64,000 nt of DNA from Ascidia mentula (taxonomy: Eukaryota; Chordata; Ascidiacea; Phlebobranchia; Ascidiidae), in NCBI GenBank assembly GCA_947561715.1, contig OX387204.1:2919001-2983000 (forward strand), in the 5' to 3' direction. This document shows, piece after piece, positions 37,246 to 57,500 of this stretch. The notes beneath the pieces are model-generated. The model saw only the letters and a list, made by a program, of their open reading frames with translations, was not told the DNA's origin and searched no databases. Numbering within the stretch: position 1 is the first letter of the stretch; every line of letters starts with the position of its first letter. Made by a program: the position numbers and the translations under genes.

Positions 37246-40200
37246 ACGCGACAGCCCCACTACACATACTGCCAGGGGGAACCCCAATGATGACGAACTC
37301 GGCAGTCCGCCCGACCATACGTGGGAGACACGGTCAAGCGCAAAGGAATAACGTGGAAGTGCGCAAACCATAAACGCTTATGAGTATGAACGGATTATCA
37401 CCAACGGCGGAACTCAGTGGCAAAACTCGCCGTTTCCCACACTGCTCCACCGCGTGGCTGTCAAGGTGACTTTGCTTTGGTCGTTAACTCGTCTCTCTCT
37501 GTTTCTTGTGTTTCTTCGTGTGCTTTTTGTGAAATGCGCTATTTATTTATGATTCTCATGAAATGAAGGCGATCCCCTTTTTACTGTATAGATATATACG
37601 CAGATATATATATGTATACACACCTTACAGCGCCGCTGTTTTGCGGTTCCAATTTTAAATCGCACGCTTCACAACTTTTCTGTATCTCACAATATTTTCC
37701 AACCTACAAGAAATCCACATATCACCACATCATCTTTGACTTGCCACGGTAAAATGATTATAAACTATCCATTGAGCACCATGCACTGATATAGGTAGGA
37801 CGCACGTGTCAAAAAAGGAATCAGCTACGAACTCGGACGTTATTGTAAAAACATACAGCTCTTTTCATATAAAGGTTGTTCTTGCATGAAATAATTCTGA
37901 CCAATTTTTTTTCGGAAAAAAACACAAGGCTCTCGTGAAAAATGCAACGAGAATGCTCGTTTTCTATCCAATAACGACGGCCATTAACGAAACGCGAACA
38001 AAGCCGAAGGACCACCGGCTGATTACGTGAGCGTCGTTTCGATTTGCACAACCGACACAGAAACGCCCTGATGTGATCGAGTGACAAACAACACCAACCG
38101 CGTGCCGTTCTTTCGTGCAGCTCGAGTTGAAAAGCGAGCCGCCTTTTTGATGTCCTCGTAACAAAGTCGCGGCTAGCGCAAAAGGTGGGTGTTGCGGGAT
38201 TCCCTCCGTGAATACGAGGTTGGGTTCAATGGGAGGGGAAGGACGAATCGCGTGCGGGGGCTCGAGGGGGAAAGTGTCACGTTTTAAAACATGCACAGGA
38301 AGCGGCCTCGCGTCGTAAGCAAAACAGAAACGCGAAAATAGACCTTACGCCATTCGTGGCCTGCGAGGCCCTTGACAAAGCCGAGTTGTAGGCAATGACA
38401 AGGACGTAGGTACACAATGAGAGTGGCACCGGCCCAAACGGAGCGCTCATCAGGAAAAACAATCCCTAAAGCGGCGCGGGAGTTGCCAGAAATCGTGGCA
38501 CCCGACGCTGGTGGCTCCGAGGTCAAAGGGATTAAAAACGGCTCTAGTGTTTTGAATGTTTCGGGGCTCACTCGACTGCGGTAGGCCTAGGAATCACACG
38601 ACTGAGGGCTCCACACAACAGCGGGTGAAGCTGCTGCACTGCGGTCTTCGGCCTTAGTCCGCTTACGGCATGGTCCGTAATCGGCTTAAAAGCGTCAGTT
38701 ATACTTGGGCGTGGGAAGGGGATGCGAATACAATTTCCTGACGCAAGGTGGTCCTTCGAATGTCTCAGCAGCGAAACGTGGGCTGTCATCAGGACGTGCC
38801 ACTGGACCAAACACCCACAAAATATTGGAAAAGTAAGGGGTCCGGGGCCTTTCGCCCACTCGAATCCCCACCTTGTTCACTCGGTGGCTCAATTAATTCC
38901 CCTCAGACCCCAAATGGCGGAGACATCGTTGAAAGACGTCTCCAGAGTGGTGATGCTTCGCCGCGAGAATTCGATCGATGTGCACGATATGATAACCGAG
39001 GCGATAAGGGCTTGGTATCGTCGCTTCGTCTTGTTGTTTTGCTGGTTGGATCTTAAGCGCGATTCTTTGGCCGAATTCGTCTCGCGTTCTCGTCACTTGA
39101 TACCGTTCCGTACTCTTTTTGTTATTGTTGTTGCCCTGAGAAAAATGCAATTTCGTCGCTCACCAGCATAAAAATAAACGATTCTCGTCGCGTCCCTTAC
39201 CGCCTTTCCATGCATTTTTTGTATTTGTTTCATGTCTGTCTTTTCGGCGTTTTCCCTTTGTTATTTCCCATTTTCAGTGCAAGTTTTATTTTTGTTCAAG
39301 AATCATCAAGTCTTTTACATTTGTTCGTGTTTGTTTAAATTTAAAGGAAGTCAGAATCAACTCCGCATGTGTGCAAAATTTTCCCCTGTGGGCTCCAAAA
39401 TACGCCAGTGAATTTATGCTTACACGGGCAAGCGCTATTTTTCTTCTAAAAACAATGATAAAAGAGCAGTATATATGGTTTGAAAAAAATACAATGCTCA
39501 AAGCGGTATATATAATGTGTGCTAAAAATTAAACCACAAAAATCCATAACCTCAACCAACTTTGTTGATTTCGTCACCAGCAGAGCAGAGAAGGCCCGAG
39601 CACGTGGGTAGGTCGCATAATTTCCCAGATGCGTCAGACGCAGTGTTGACGGGTCACCTCTGTGTTTACTCCGAGTGGCTTCACCTGTAGCGTCATAGGG
39701 ACTTCCAAGAAATCGTTGGCACGCTGCTTTTGGTTAAGTGTTGAAAAGACAGAACCAGTGACGTATGTTTTGTTACAGAGCATTTGACCTTTGGGTTCAT
39801 TTCAATACTTTGGTGGTCGTCGGCCAAATCCAGCGGAAAATGTATGTCGATGATAAATTTGAACAAAAGTTTTGTTTTGTAATTGTAACGCCATAACAAC
39901 TGTGAAAAATCAATTGTACACAAATAAAAGGGGTAAATTTTAAAGCTTAACATATAATTTTGAACCTTTTATCACAGATGCCAAGTCGGCCAAACAGATG
40001 CCGTCTATAAATTTTCCAACCGAAAAACATAAAAATGTTCACAAGGCCAAAACTACTTTGATATAATTACCGCACCACTGTTGGCAACTGGTGAAACATT
40101 ATTCCGTTGACTGGGATTACCCTTATAGATGCCTACAACTAGCAGAAGCTGCAAACACTGCATAAAGGACGCGATCTCGAACGAGATACTGCAGCAACAG

Positions 40201-43200
40201 GAGCATTGTTTTAAAGGTTGTTTGCCTTTCTGCTTACCAAGCCATGCCACTGCCTCTTCGGAATGCGACCTCGTGGGTTCAGTCGGGTTTTCGCGTCCTC
40301 GCCTGATTGTGATTGCGGCCGCGATTAAAGCAGCAAAGCGTCGCGTTTTGGCAATTAACAAACACGAAGCGGGGCGCTTTGCTGAATGTTTGCAGCCCAA
40401 AGGTCCTCGGATGCCCGCATGAAAATAACTGTGACGCGTCATGACGCTATATTAATTCCTTATATTGAGATCGGATTTCGTAATGCCGAATTTATATTAA
40501 TCCTCAAAAACACGGACTACTGCGTTTTGTACAGGAATTATGTTTCAGAATTTCCCGGCAGCTCCTGCCATGCAGCATTTCGGACAGTTTAATAAAATTG
40601 TTTGCCTTCAGATGCATAATTTATATATCTTCTGTGGCCGGAAGGCTCTTCTTGTCATTAAAAATAATTTGCTGCACGGGCATTCGCCGGAGCAAAACCC
40701 CCTTCCTAATTTGGACTCAGCACGGTGATGACGTCACATAAGCGAGCTGCATTATCGGGTAGGGTTTCTCAAATGCTCCGGCATATTTTATGCGGTATTG
40801 TTACATTGTTAGCGCGGTATATCAGAGTTGCGGTCGCGATGTGCCTATGAAGCTCTCATTTGTACAAGGGTGTAGTGCCGGAACATTAAGTGAATGATTG
40901 CCAATTAGTAAGTACACAGGACGCGCCTTCTACATTAATACAATTAATACAACAATTTGTGTTTTTCATGCCGTAGCGGTCAGGCTACCACAACATCCTT
41001 GCATTTATATCAGACATACAGATGCGTGTTGTCGAGCAAAATGTTGTTTTTACAGCCTTGATTACGTAAACTATGGACGCGTTCACGAAGTTATTAAAAA
41101 CACAATTCGATGTCTAAAACTGTGTTTGTTTAGAAACGGTTTCAATAAAACTTCATGCGACAACACGTGTAAAGCAAATATTATAGCAAATAATAATGTC
41201 TTCGCTTTTAAATACGTCCAACACAAGGAATTTAAAATACTCATAAGTGCAGTCAGAACAGTTTGATTTCATCAAAGAAATCCTGATTATTGTAAAGCAA
41301 ATATTTTGGATGCTTTTGGACCGAATACAGACATTTCTCAGGGCAAAATTAGCCGCGATATTTAGAAAGATAGACGGGGCTCGAAGAGCAAGTAGCGGGA
41401 AGGTATTTGTTTCCCGAAATGGGTTCCAACCTTTCGCGGTTTACCGACAAATTACAGCAATTGTACGCAAGGTTAAAGGTCCCGCCACGCCGAAAGCACT
41501 TTGGCAAAACCCCCCAGCGCATTCCTAGAAAACGTAATGGATCCCTTAAGCAATCGAGAGTTTCGAAGTTTGTTGCATAATACGCAACGGTCACCTACGG
41601 GCATTTTTAAAACCATTTTCGTCCTTGCAAGGCCTGTCAACGTTGTTTTGGCCAAATAACATCGCTTTAGCGTTGACGTTTTTTCTAAGAATTGTCATCT
41701 GCAAATTGCGTTTGTTGCTCAGGAACCTGAAACCGTCAAGTTGGAGTAGATTTAAAGGGGCGTGAATGTTGCTGAAAACCGCCATCACTTTCCCAGTGGC
41801 AATTAAAGAGTGATAGATCGAGATGGGTCACGAAATTCTTCTCGCCTTACCACAGCACAGAACCACGTCACACACACGTCATACTGTGACTTTTTATCTC
41901 TCAAAAAGGAAAGGAACAACTTCTTGCCGTATGTATGGTTCGTGTCGATATTTCGTAGGCTGATATGCCGTAAACTGCGACTTCCGTTCGCGCACAATGC
42001 CTGGAGCCGTGCTGCACAAAAATGCGAGTATAGCACCTTGGTACGCTTGTGGAGAAAGCGCTAATCGCATCATCTTTTCACGGGGGATTCTGCGCAAAAG
42101 CGAGTGTGTTGCATTGATTATTGGCGGACGTGATACGGTTGACAGTTGGGTAACGTTTGCTTGCTCTTATGCTGTTGTGGTTTTCACGCTAACCCGCTGA
42201 AGGGAGGAAGGTTGTCTTGTTCCAAGCGATGTTGTTTACCACAACGGCAAAAGAATAGATAGCGAAAAGTTTTGGCGCCGTTTTTTGTCCTTTATCACCT
42301 AACATGGAGTTATAATTATATGTGGATGCAGCAACAAGATATACGCATGTCATTTGAGTAAATACTGGCTAACTGTCGGCGTATATACGTTGCGTGATTA
42401 ACTATCTCGATTTAGCAGCAAATCCGTAACCACAACCACTACGAAAATACATCATAAACAGACGTACAACCCAAAATATCACAGTGGTCGCGGAATTAAC
42501 TTGACCTTGCGCGTGATCAATAAACACACACATAGCACCGTATGTTGATACGCTTGCGTGCAACAAGGACAAACCTGTCAAAAGAGTGCGACGTCAATCT
42601 AGCAAAATACTCAAGAAGGTGACATTTACATTCAATTGACTTTTCCGGCGTTGAGTGGTTTACTGACAAACATGTATTTCTGCCTCCTGGTGCATTGGAG
42701 CGTTGTAGCCAGGATTCCACAAGATGACATTTTTGCGCATGGTCGCTGAATGCTGTGTGCGTTTACAAATTTTGACTAAACGGAGGCATTTTTCGTTTCG
42801 CAATTTGAAGCTCTGAGAGTTTAACCGGGGTTAAGATCAACGGTTTATAGATAGTGTTGATATGGACGATACACAAAAGACAAAGCCGACGCTGAAAGAC
42901 CTGATTTAAACGTGAGGAAATTTTGTTGGTTCGTCCATGGCATTTCATGCATTATGTGTTGTATCGGTGGTGGTCCAGTTTTTAAACTAGCCTATAACAA
43001 TATACTTAGGATTCTTAGAAAGTCGTGGTTCCCTTGCGTTACTACAAATTAAACAGATACCGCAACCTCCTGACATTTCTTGAAGAGAATATCTATGTAC
43101 AGACCGAGAATCTTTGACCGCGTTACAACTGTCTGTAACCTCATTGCCTATTTTCTTTAAACTATAAAGGGGGAGAACGGTGCATTTACAGTCTCTTGTA

Positions 43201-43883
43201 GGAGTGATGCCCTTATATAGTAACTTTAGTGAAGATCGTCGTGTAAGTAAGATCGTGTCGAAGATTTGCTTCTTGTGAAAAGCGTGCTGTGTGGTTTCTC
43301 ACCTTGCGAATGTGCTTTTCTTTAACACAACCGCAAGCTTGTAATTTCCCTATTACACTTTTCTCAATTGCTATCATAGGAACCGCATTGAAGAAAAGTG
43401 ATCCCTGGCTGTAGGAGTAACCATTCGGCTACCTAAAAGCCGATCTATACTGGTTTAAAAAAACACGAGGAAAAATTATCGCCACCTTCGTTCACGACGA
43501 ACCATTTACCATTTTCTTGCTTTCTAAGATCTATAGCGACACCTAGATGAGATGACAAAATTAAATACAAAGTAGGAATGTATTAATACAGAAAATAATC
43601 AAATGGCTTAAAAATGCCTTCTTTATCAAAATACCTAAATATATTGTCAGCCAATTTTGTGAAATAAGGCCGCAGAGAATACCTGTTCTATGGTTCTTTT
43701 GTTATTTTCGTGAAGTGGCGTCATGCATGACATAATATGTAGGACAGCTTTTTGTTATTGTTTTATTTGGCTTGTGCTTAACCGCTTACGCTTGTTCGTT
43801 TAGTTGTTTTAAATGTAGGTATACAGGCCAGCACAAATACAAAACGTATTAAAAAGAAGCATTTTTGTGGCCTCAATTTAGCA
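37246..43883. other. Intergenic, no gene recognised
   Basis: About 6.6 kb between the R-spondin-like gene and the TMEM144 pair. It starts with the likely R-spondin 3' UTR and a short TA-rich microsatellite at about 37588-37620. Open frames at 38722-39171, 40129-40422 and 40898-41266 (+) are unrecognised; the last is Cys-containing but has no domain I know. CpG content falls towards the right end, from about 43 kb. No RNA gene or mobile element was seen. Confidence 0.5.
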
Positions 43884-47340
<3,457 letters not shown>

Positions 47341-48118
47341 TTTACTTTTTCAAATCACTGTTATTTGTGCATTATTATTGAAAACTCATTGTGTGCAATA
47401 CCCCTATACCAAGGTCTATTGCACAAGGTGGTCATCACTTAAAACTACTGCAATTAAAGATATGTATTACCTGTTGTAGCAGCTACTTTTTACAAGTCTT
47501 TTCTCTGTTACCATTTCAATTGAACAAGTGATTCTAAATTTAATTTTGTATGATATGCTTTTGCACTATGCAAATTAATTGTGTTCACCATGACACGCAA
47601 GCAAGTATTACATTTGAATTGGCCACTTGTTTTCGCTCATTTTAATACATATTTTCAACATTTACTAAACTTTTCACATGCATGAAATTTTACCATTTTC
47701 TGCCTCCGATTTAGCATAATGTTTGCAACTATTACTCGTAATAAACGATTTTTTCGAAACTTTCGCATGTTTCTAAAAGAGTTTGCATACATTTATGCTC
47801 AGAATAACCAGGCTTGAATCTGGTGCGGCCAAAAAACAGCCTATCCAACCGGGTTTGTTCGTAGAAAGTCTGTTTTGTTTCTAAATTAAAAAAGGAGCAC
47901 AAAACGTCAATAAGGCATGTTGCAGCGCAGAATAAATGCCAAAGAGCAGACACAATCTTATATATTATTTGAGCATGATTTGAGGGTTGCGGGAAGTTCA
48001 AGATTTCGTCACGCTTGAGTAAGTTCTGCAAACAAGGAATGCTGCAACACCGGCAGTCTCGTGCCATCTTAAACCAACAAGTCGGAAAGTCGCTTTGCTG
48101 GAGTAGATGTTTGGCAAA

Positions 48119-50835
<2,717 letters not shown>

Positions 50836-51595
50836 GGAGTGTTCATTTATTTTGATTCTAGTGTGCAATGTTTCAGTGATAATTATTCATTTTACATGCA
50901 AGATGTTTTTTTTTTGTTTGTTACATTTCATTTTAAACATATGCAACTCATCAGCCAATGTACAACTATGTGGAGTCTTGCTGCCACTGTTGTTCTCCTG
51001 TGTTGCAGTCGTTTGACCCTTTATTGGCAATCAAGTTTGTAGAAATATACCTTTGCTGTGATACCTCATCAAAGACAGTGATATTGGTAAAAGTTTACGA
51101 TCAGCATTTATTTAACTTTTAAAGGAAATAGGCAGTTTATTATTAAGGCAACAAATCACAGGCACTTAATACAATGATGTGTGATTAATTAAAAGCAACT
51201 AAAGCCACATTGAACTAACAACTACGACCTATTGGGCAGCACTTCACACTTTATTTCAACAAAATACTGCTAATACAAATATGTGTATCAATTTTTATGG
51301 CTGCATGTTTGGCAATGTATGACAAATATAGGCATAACAGTGTGTTTATATGAAATCATGATTGTGTAAAGTTTGGGCATGTACAATGTAAAAACTAACA
51401 AGTGCACCACTGAAAATTGCTACTGCTGTGTAAGAGAATGACTGAAATTAGTAGAAAATGTTGCTGAATACTTCCAAAAGTGCAAAAACTAAAAACTACA
51501 CATAATACTTTAAAATCGGCACAGATCATTTGCGAAGCATTATTAATACAATGGTCAATCCGTCGTTGTATTGGCTTGACAAGGGTAATGCACAG
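50836..51595. other. Convergent 3' intergenic region
   Basis: 760 bp between the stop codons of TMEM144 paralogue B (+) and the kinesin (-), so it mainly holds their 3' UTRs. Reverse-strand AATAAA signals (TTTATT on +) at about 51106, 51138 and 51250 could end the kinesin transcript. No other feature was seen. Confidence 0.6.
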
Positions 51596-54500
51596 TCACT
51601 TCGTTTTCTTTGTTGCCTGACCCAACTCAACAGTTCTCACGCGCTGTGCAAATTGCAATGAACAAATGGTTTCACTCACATTTTTGTCCACCGGTGAAAC
51701 CTGCACTACCATCAATGTCTTGCTTTCTTTACCTAAAATAATTGTGTCAAGTACCGTTATTATGTTGAGTACAGGTTGAAAAATTGGTGGTAGTTTAAGC
51801 ATATGCAGTTAGTCTTGACAAGGCAGCCAATTTTATCGTGTTCAGACCCTCAGTTTATCCCTAAATCACATTTCCGCAATAAGATTCAATATTATTTTTC
51901 TTTCAATTTGCACAATTCAAAACATGGAAACACTGTTCTTAAACGTGTGCCTAATTCGACGATAACTGTAAAATTATATGTGCCCATGCCATTTTACTGC
52001 TGGATAACCAACACCCTTCACTTACTCAACGAATCTTGCAACAGGTAGGTAAGTTTGGAGTTGCGGAAAGGCACGTGCGATTGCTTGTTACGTAATGCAT
52101 GGATGACGTCACCGAGTGACGAAAGACTTTTGTTAATGTTCTGGGCCTCCTTGAGTCGATCACCAGAAGCGCCACTTTTCGATACTCGTTCAGAACCCGC
52201 CAAATCTATCAGGTTCAACTTTCCTGCGCACAAGAGAGGTCAAAGGTTACTCGAGGTCAATCGTAAAATGTGCCACCTGGGGGTTTAGAGCAAAATGCAA
52301 CGCGCTTAGCACTGCAAGTTTAATAAATATGCAATTTGGTCACTGCGACAACAAACAGTTTTTAAGATATGCTGGGTAGAAACTCCTGAAGGAAATCAGT
52401 AGCTGTCCCAATAAATCACAATAGTTAATATACGGTTTGTGGGAAATTAAATATTTTAAGCCGCTCGTTTCCAGAAATTGACCGCGTTGCGAGGCGAAGT
52501 TAACAATAAGTTGAAATTTACTGTAGTCTATGAGGTACAACAGCTAAACACCGAAACATATTTGGTCAGGTCTTACCGAAGGACTCGTTTCCAGTTGTTT
52601 TGTTCATTCCACTCACTGTTATGACAAGAACGGCGTGGGATCTCGAGCTGTGTTCGTTCATGTTGGTGGAGGCAGTAGCGCGATTCGCCTTGCCCGTCTG
52701 GAAAACCTGTTGGCAGAGTTTCCACGCTTAACAATTTTGTGACATTCAAGTTTTAAATATGTTTTTTTGCTGTTGTGGCGAATAGGGACGAATGTAAATT
52801 TTAATTTTTTGGCATTCTTTTAATTATTTAACAAAAACGTAACACGCCACGTTTCTTTTATTTCACTTTATCATAATTTGGTCCATAATCTTCATAATTA
52901 ACGCGACTCACTTTGTTAACTTCGTTGATATTGTGAACTTCCCGACTGGTCAAGCCCTGAACGAACAAACTTCCATCCACGTTCATCTTAATGTCGAGCT
53001 TTTGTTGTGAGGAAGATGACAGCAAATCCCTGAAGCAAGTTCATGTCTTTTATAAGTGACATGTACATTTTAACTACTATCGTAACTTGCAAACACCATA
53101 AAACAACCATCATAACTTGCAAACACCATAAAACAACCATCATAACTTGCTAACACCATAAAACAACCATCATAACTTGCAAACACCATAAAACAACCAT
53201 CATAACTTGCTAACACCATGAAACAACCATCATAACTTGTAAACACCATAAAACAACCATCATAACTTGCTAACACCATAAAACAACCATCACAACTTGC
53301 AAACACCATAAAACAACCATCATAACTTGCAAACACCATAAAACAACCATCATAACTTGCAAACACCATAAAACAACCATCATAACCTGCAAACACCATA
53401 AAACAACCATCACAACTTGCAAACACCATAAAACAACCATCATAACTTGCAAACACCATAAAACAACCATCATAACATGCAAACACCATAAAACAACCAT
53501 CATAACTTGCAAACACCATAAAATTACCCTTTTTTCATCTATATGAAATGGAAATCTACATCGGGTAAATGTTTACACTTTGGTTGATAAAATGCCTAGT
53601 TTTTAACTCAATTCGGTTCAGTCTTATAATGTTTTCAACCATAGTCCAGTATAATTAATCGTACCTGAGAACTTCGTTGTAAATTTCCACAAGCGAAACA
53701 GACACAGTGTAAGTCCAGTCATCGGAACGTTCTTCAATCGTGGCAAAAAGATCGGACAAAGCTCGTTGGTTGATTCCAGGACTTGCCGGGATGCCCTAAG
53801 ATGGGAAAACCCCCAAAATGAAAGGAATGTTTTAAAAAACGCTAATGTTCTAAAATATACAATTACACATTCTGTTGTTTACAGTTACCAAGGCAACGCA
53901 CCTCCATGGTGAAGGTCTTCCCGGAACCGGTTTGGCCGTACGCGAATATACACACGTGATATCCGTCCATACAGGAAATCACTAGAGCTTGAACCTCCTT
54001 GTAAACCTGTCGCATTATTTTTCATTAAACATCTTACTCAAAAAAAGCAATTTTTTCAAGGTCCATAGCAATTTTTTCAAGGTCAATATTATGTTGCTAC
54101 CATGTATATTTAATTAATCTGTTCTTCTGGCACAATTAAATGTATACCGGTAGTGCCGACGTTAAAATTACGTTATTTTACAAATAAACGCTATTATTAA
54201 AATAAAAAGAATTCTCTACGCAAAAAATCGAAAATCCTTCGAAATTTTTTTCAAGACCTCTTCCTGTGAGGAATCGTGGTTGAAAACCCGGTCGAGTTCG
54301 AAACTTTGCTGGCGCCCTCTCTGCGGGTTGTTCACCGTCACGATTGCGTCATCGTTTACGTCATAGGTCAACATCATTTTCGCCGCCGGGCCGTCTTCGC
54401 CGATCTTTGGACGCGCCCGAACGAAGACGCGGATATTTCCTGGTGGCAAAACATTGTGAAGATAGTTGGTTTTGTATTGAGGTTAGATGGGTTTTCTACC

Positions 54501-57500
54501 TCTCAGTTCCACCAGTTCGTTGTGGTATTTCTTCCTCAATTTCATCTCTTTACGGTATTTTCGCACCAGGTCTTTGCTGTTTTCATTGATCTCCGTCACA
54601 GCTTCGGATATCTGTAAACAGTAATGTTGTTTTTGAGAAATTAGACCGCCATTGTTTTTCCCACCAACAACATTACCCAGTTAATATTGTTTAAAAAAGG
54701 ATTTAAAAATTAAAAACGATGATCAAACACAATATTTTGTAGGCAATGTTGCAGTTTTAATATTAATAAAGTTAAGTATATTAACATCTAAGAGTATATG
54801 CATATAATAGCCTATTACATAAATCTTTCCATATTCTGCATAATCATACTTGTTTGCCAGCAAGTTTAACAGCTTGTTTGATCAGTTCAGGGAATTTGAG
54901 AGCTTCTCTTTTCAAGAGCGAGTTTTCATGGGACATCTGCTTCAACGCACTCGTAACCATTCTAGAATACGAGAAACAATCTTAAACAAAGGTATTGATC
55001 AAGGTTGTGGCATAATTGTTTCTTTTAAATCAATGCTGTGTCAAATTATATGAATTATGTCATGTTGTAAAGGGCGTGGAATCAGAAAACCTTTTACAGG
55101 TTATTGCGATAGGAAAACAAGGCAGTAATAAGGTAAAATGGATTTTACCTCACTGATTTTTCAAGTGTGGTAGTTTTGTCCCTTAGTTCCTGGCTGGTGA
55201 TGGCAGTTGCAGCTTTGAACTTGAGAACTTCATGCTTGTGAGATTCCCTGGTTGCTTCCATGGATTTTTCATGGGCTGTGAGTGACCCTGCTAACTCTAC
55301 TTCCAACTGTGAAATCTACAAAGCAAAATTGTTTAGGTGATAAATACTGCCTTTCACTACTTTATGAATGTCACACAGGAAGTTTGACGGTGTTTTGCAT
55401 GACCTTGACAAATGGGTTTTTAAAAAAAGTTTACGAATCTAAACACTTATTTTTACAGGCATGAGACAATGGTAAATTAACTCCAATCTAAAGCCAAATC
55501 AATTCAACTTGGTACAGATGGTAGCATATTTAAACATGTTTTATGCATATGTAGATTAGTGTTTAGATTGTCAACTTAATTGTTGATATTTGACTGTTAA
55601 AAACCCAATGCTTCTTTATCAAAACTCATTTTCATGCGAAATGTTTTGGAACAGAAAGCTTATTCTTTACAACACAACCAAAATTTTCCCCATTTAAAGT
55701 ATATAATATATGTTAATAAAGAGTCACACAAAAGTCTATATTTTAACTGGCATCCCCACAAATGTCCTGAGGGGTCGAAAATTATATTATATCCTTGTGT
55801 AATGGTTTTAAGTGTAGGCTATTACAGGTTGCACACCTTTGATTGCAGATTCTCATTCTTAGTTTTGAGTTCAACAAGTTTTCTGGTTTCAGCTTGCAAT
55901 GCATGTTGTGCAGAGTTTAATTGAACTCTCAATTCACCACTTTCCTTTTCCTTTTCAGCCAAAGCACTTGTTGATTTGCCGCTAAGAAGAGCCAACTAAA
56001 AACAGAAACATTCGTTGGAAGTTTCAACATCACAAATACAAATTGTCTGAGCGGTCGTGAAACCTGCAAAAACACCAACTGGAAATTATACCAGCAACAA
56101 GTATAGTTTCAGTGTTAATGCGTCTTGCATTGTTTCTGTTCTTTTTATACAAGATGAAAGCAGTTTTGATGAAAAAAATGCGTTTAACTTCAGGCAATAT
56201 TGTTTGCATTTTAAATGTAGTCACATGTGTATGTTTCCTATTGCTGCGGAAATGTGATAAAAAAGTACCTGTCTTTCGTAATTTTCCTTTTCCACTTTGA
56301 TTCTGTCAAGTTGGTCATTCAAATTTGCGGCTAGTGTTTCTTCCTTGGCAAGTTTCGATTTAGTTTCCTCCAACCTTTCATTAGTTGTCTCAAGTTGTTG
56401 CGAGAACCTACCCACTGACTCTGTCAATTTTTCACACTAAAAACAAACAGAATCAGATTCATTATCACTATATATTGCACTTTTTTCATTACCTGAGATT
56501 CCTTTTCTGAGGTTTTGGAATTTAGGGTGGAGATTTGGTCTTTGAGCATCTTGGATTTCTCATTTGACTTGCTCAGCTTGTCATCGAGTCTAAAAATGAT
56601 GTTTATTTGGAACAAAAATATCAATAAATGAAGGACTACTTTTGTATGTTACAGTACAGTGTATATACTCTATGTGTTTTAAAAGTTACATAACAAACCG
56701 CTTAATGTCATCCATCGATTTTTTCTCCTGCTTCTTCAAACTTTGTTCTGCTTCCAAAAGATCCTTTTTAAAGCCTTCCTCATTTTTCTTCATTGTCAAT
56801 TTTAAGTCTTCGAAATTTTCATGAGCCTCAACCCTTTGCTGATGAAGTGAAGTCCTTGATTCCTCGAGATCTTGTTCGATCTCTTCAATTTTCCTCTGTG
56901 ATGTTGTTTTTTGCTTCTCAAGATTATTTTCAAGCTTTCTGACATTCTCAAGAAGCTCGTCATTTCTGTTTGTCAGTTTTTTGCACTCATTCTCGTAATC
57001 CTGTAATCTCTCGACTTGCCCAGTAAGAGAAACTGTTTCTCGATTCAATCTGAAAAAAGGATTGTTTCAACATTTGAGTTGTTGAAACCAGTATATACCA
57101 CAAACTTAGGAACACAACTCATGGATTTGCTCATAATTCTGAGAATAAAAAGACTGGCCCAGACTGTAGTTTACTTTGTCATTTTTGAAAAACGTTTCGG
57201 CAAAAACTTATGCGATCATCAGTTTGGATGACGCGGTTGGTGTAGCTCCATCATTATATGGAGCTGACCTGACACAGATAAGGCTCATGCCTTTTTCAAA
57301 CATGACGATGTTAACAACAGTATGGGCCAGTCTTTTTATTCTCAGTATATATCAACTATTTAACTTTAGTGTCTTGTGCAACTGTTTGAAAAAATTTAGT
57401 CTTGGCAGTCTGCCAATGGCAGACAAACAACATGACTTAATTTAGGTCAAACATATGTAAAAGTTGGTTTCATACATATATATAATATAGTGAACTACAT

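Noticed and set aside
38722-39171. 149-codon frame on +
   Set aside because: Minus-strand frames of comparable length overlap it and no motif is visible.
53070-53519. 149-codon repetitive frame on the minus strand (ten-residue [10 protein letters not shown]-like unit)
   Set aside because: It is the translation of an intronic 30-bp minisatellite; a unit divisible by three stays open by necessity, and kinesin exons splice across it in phase.
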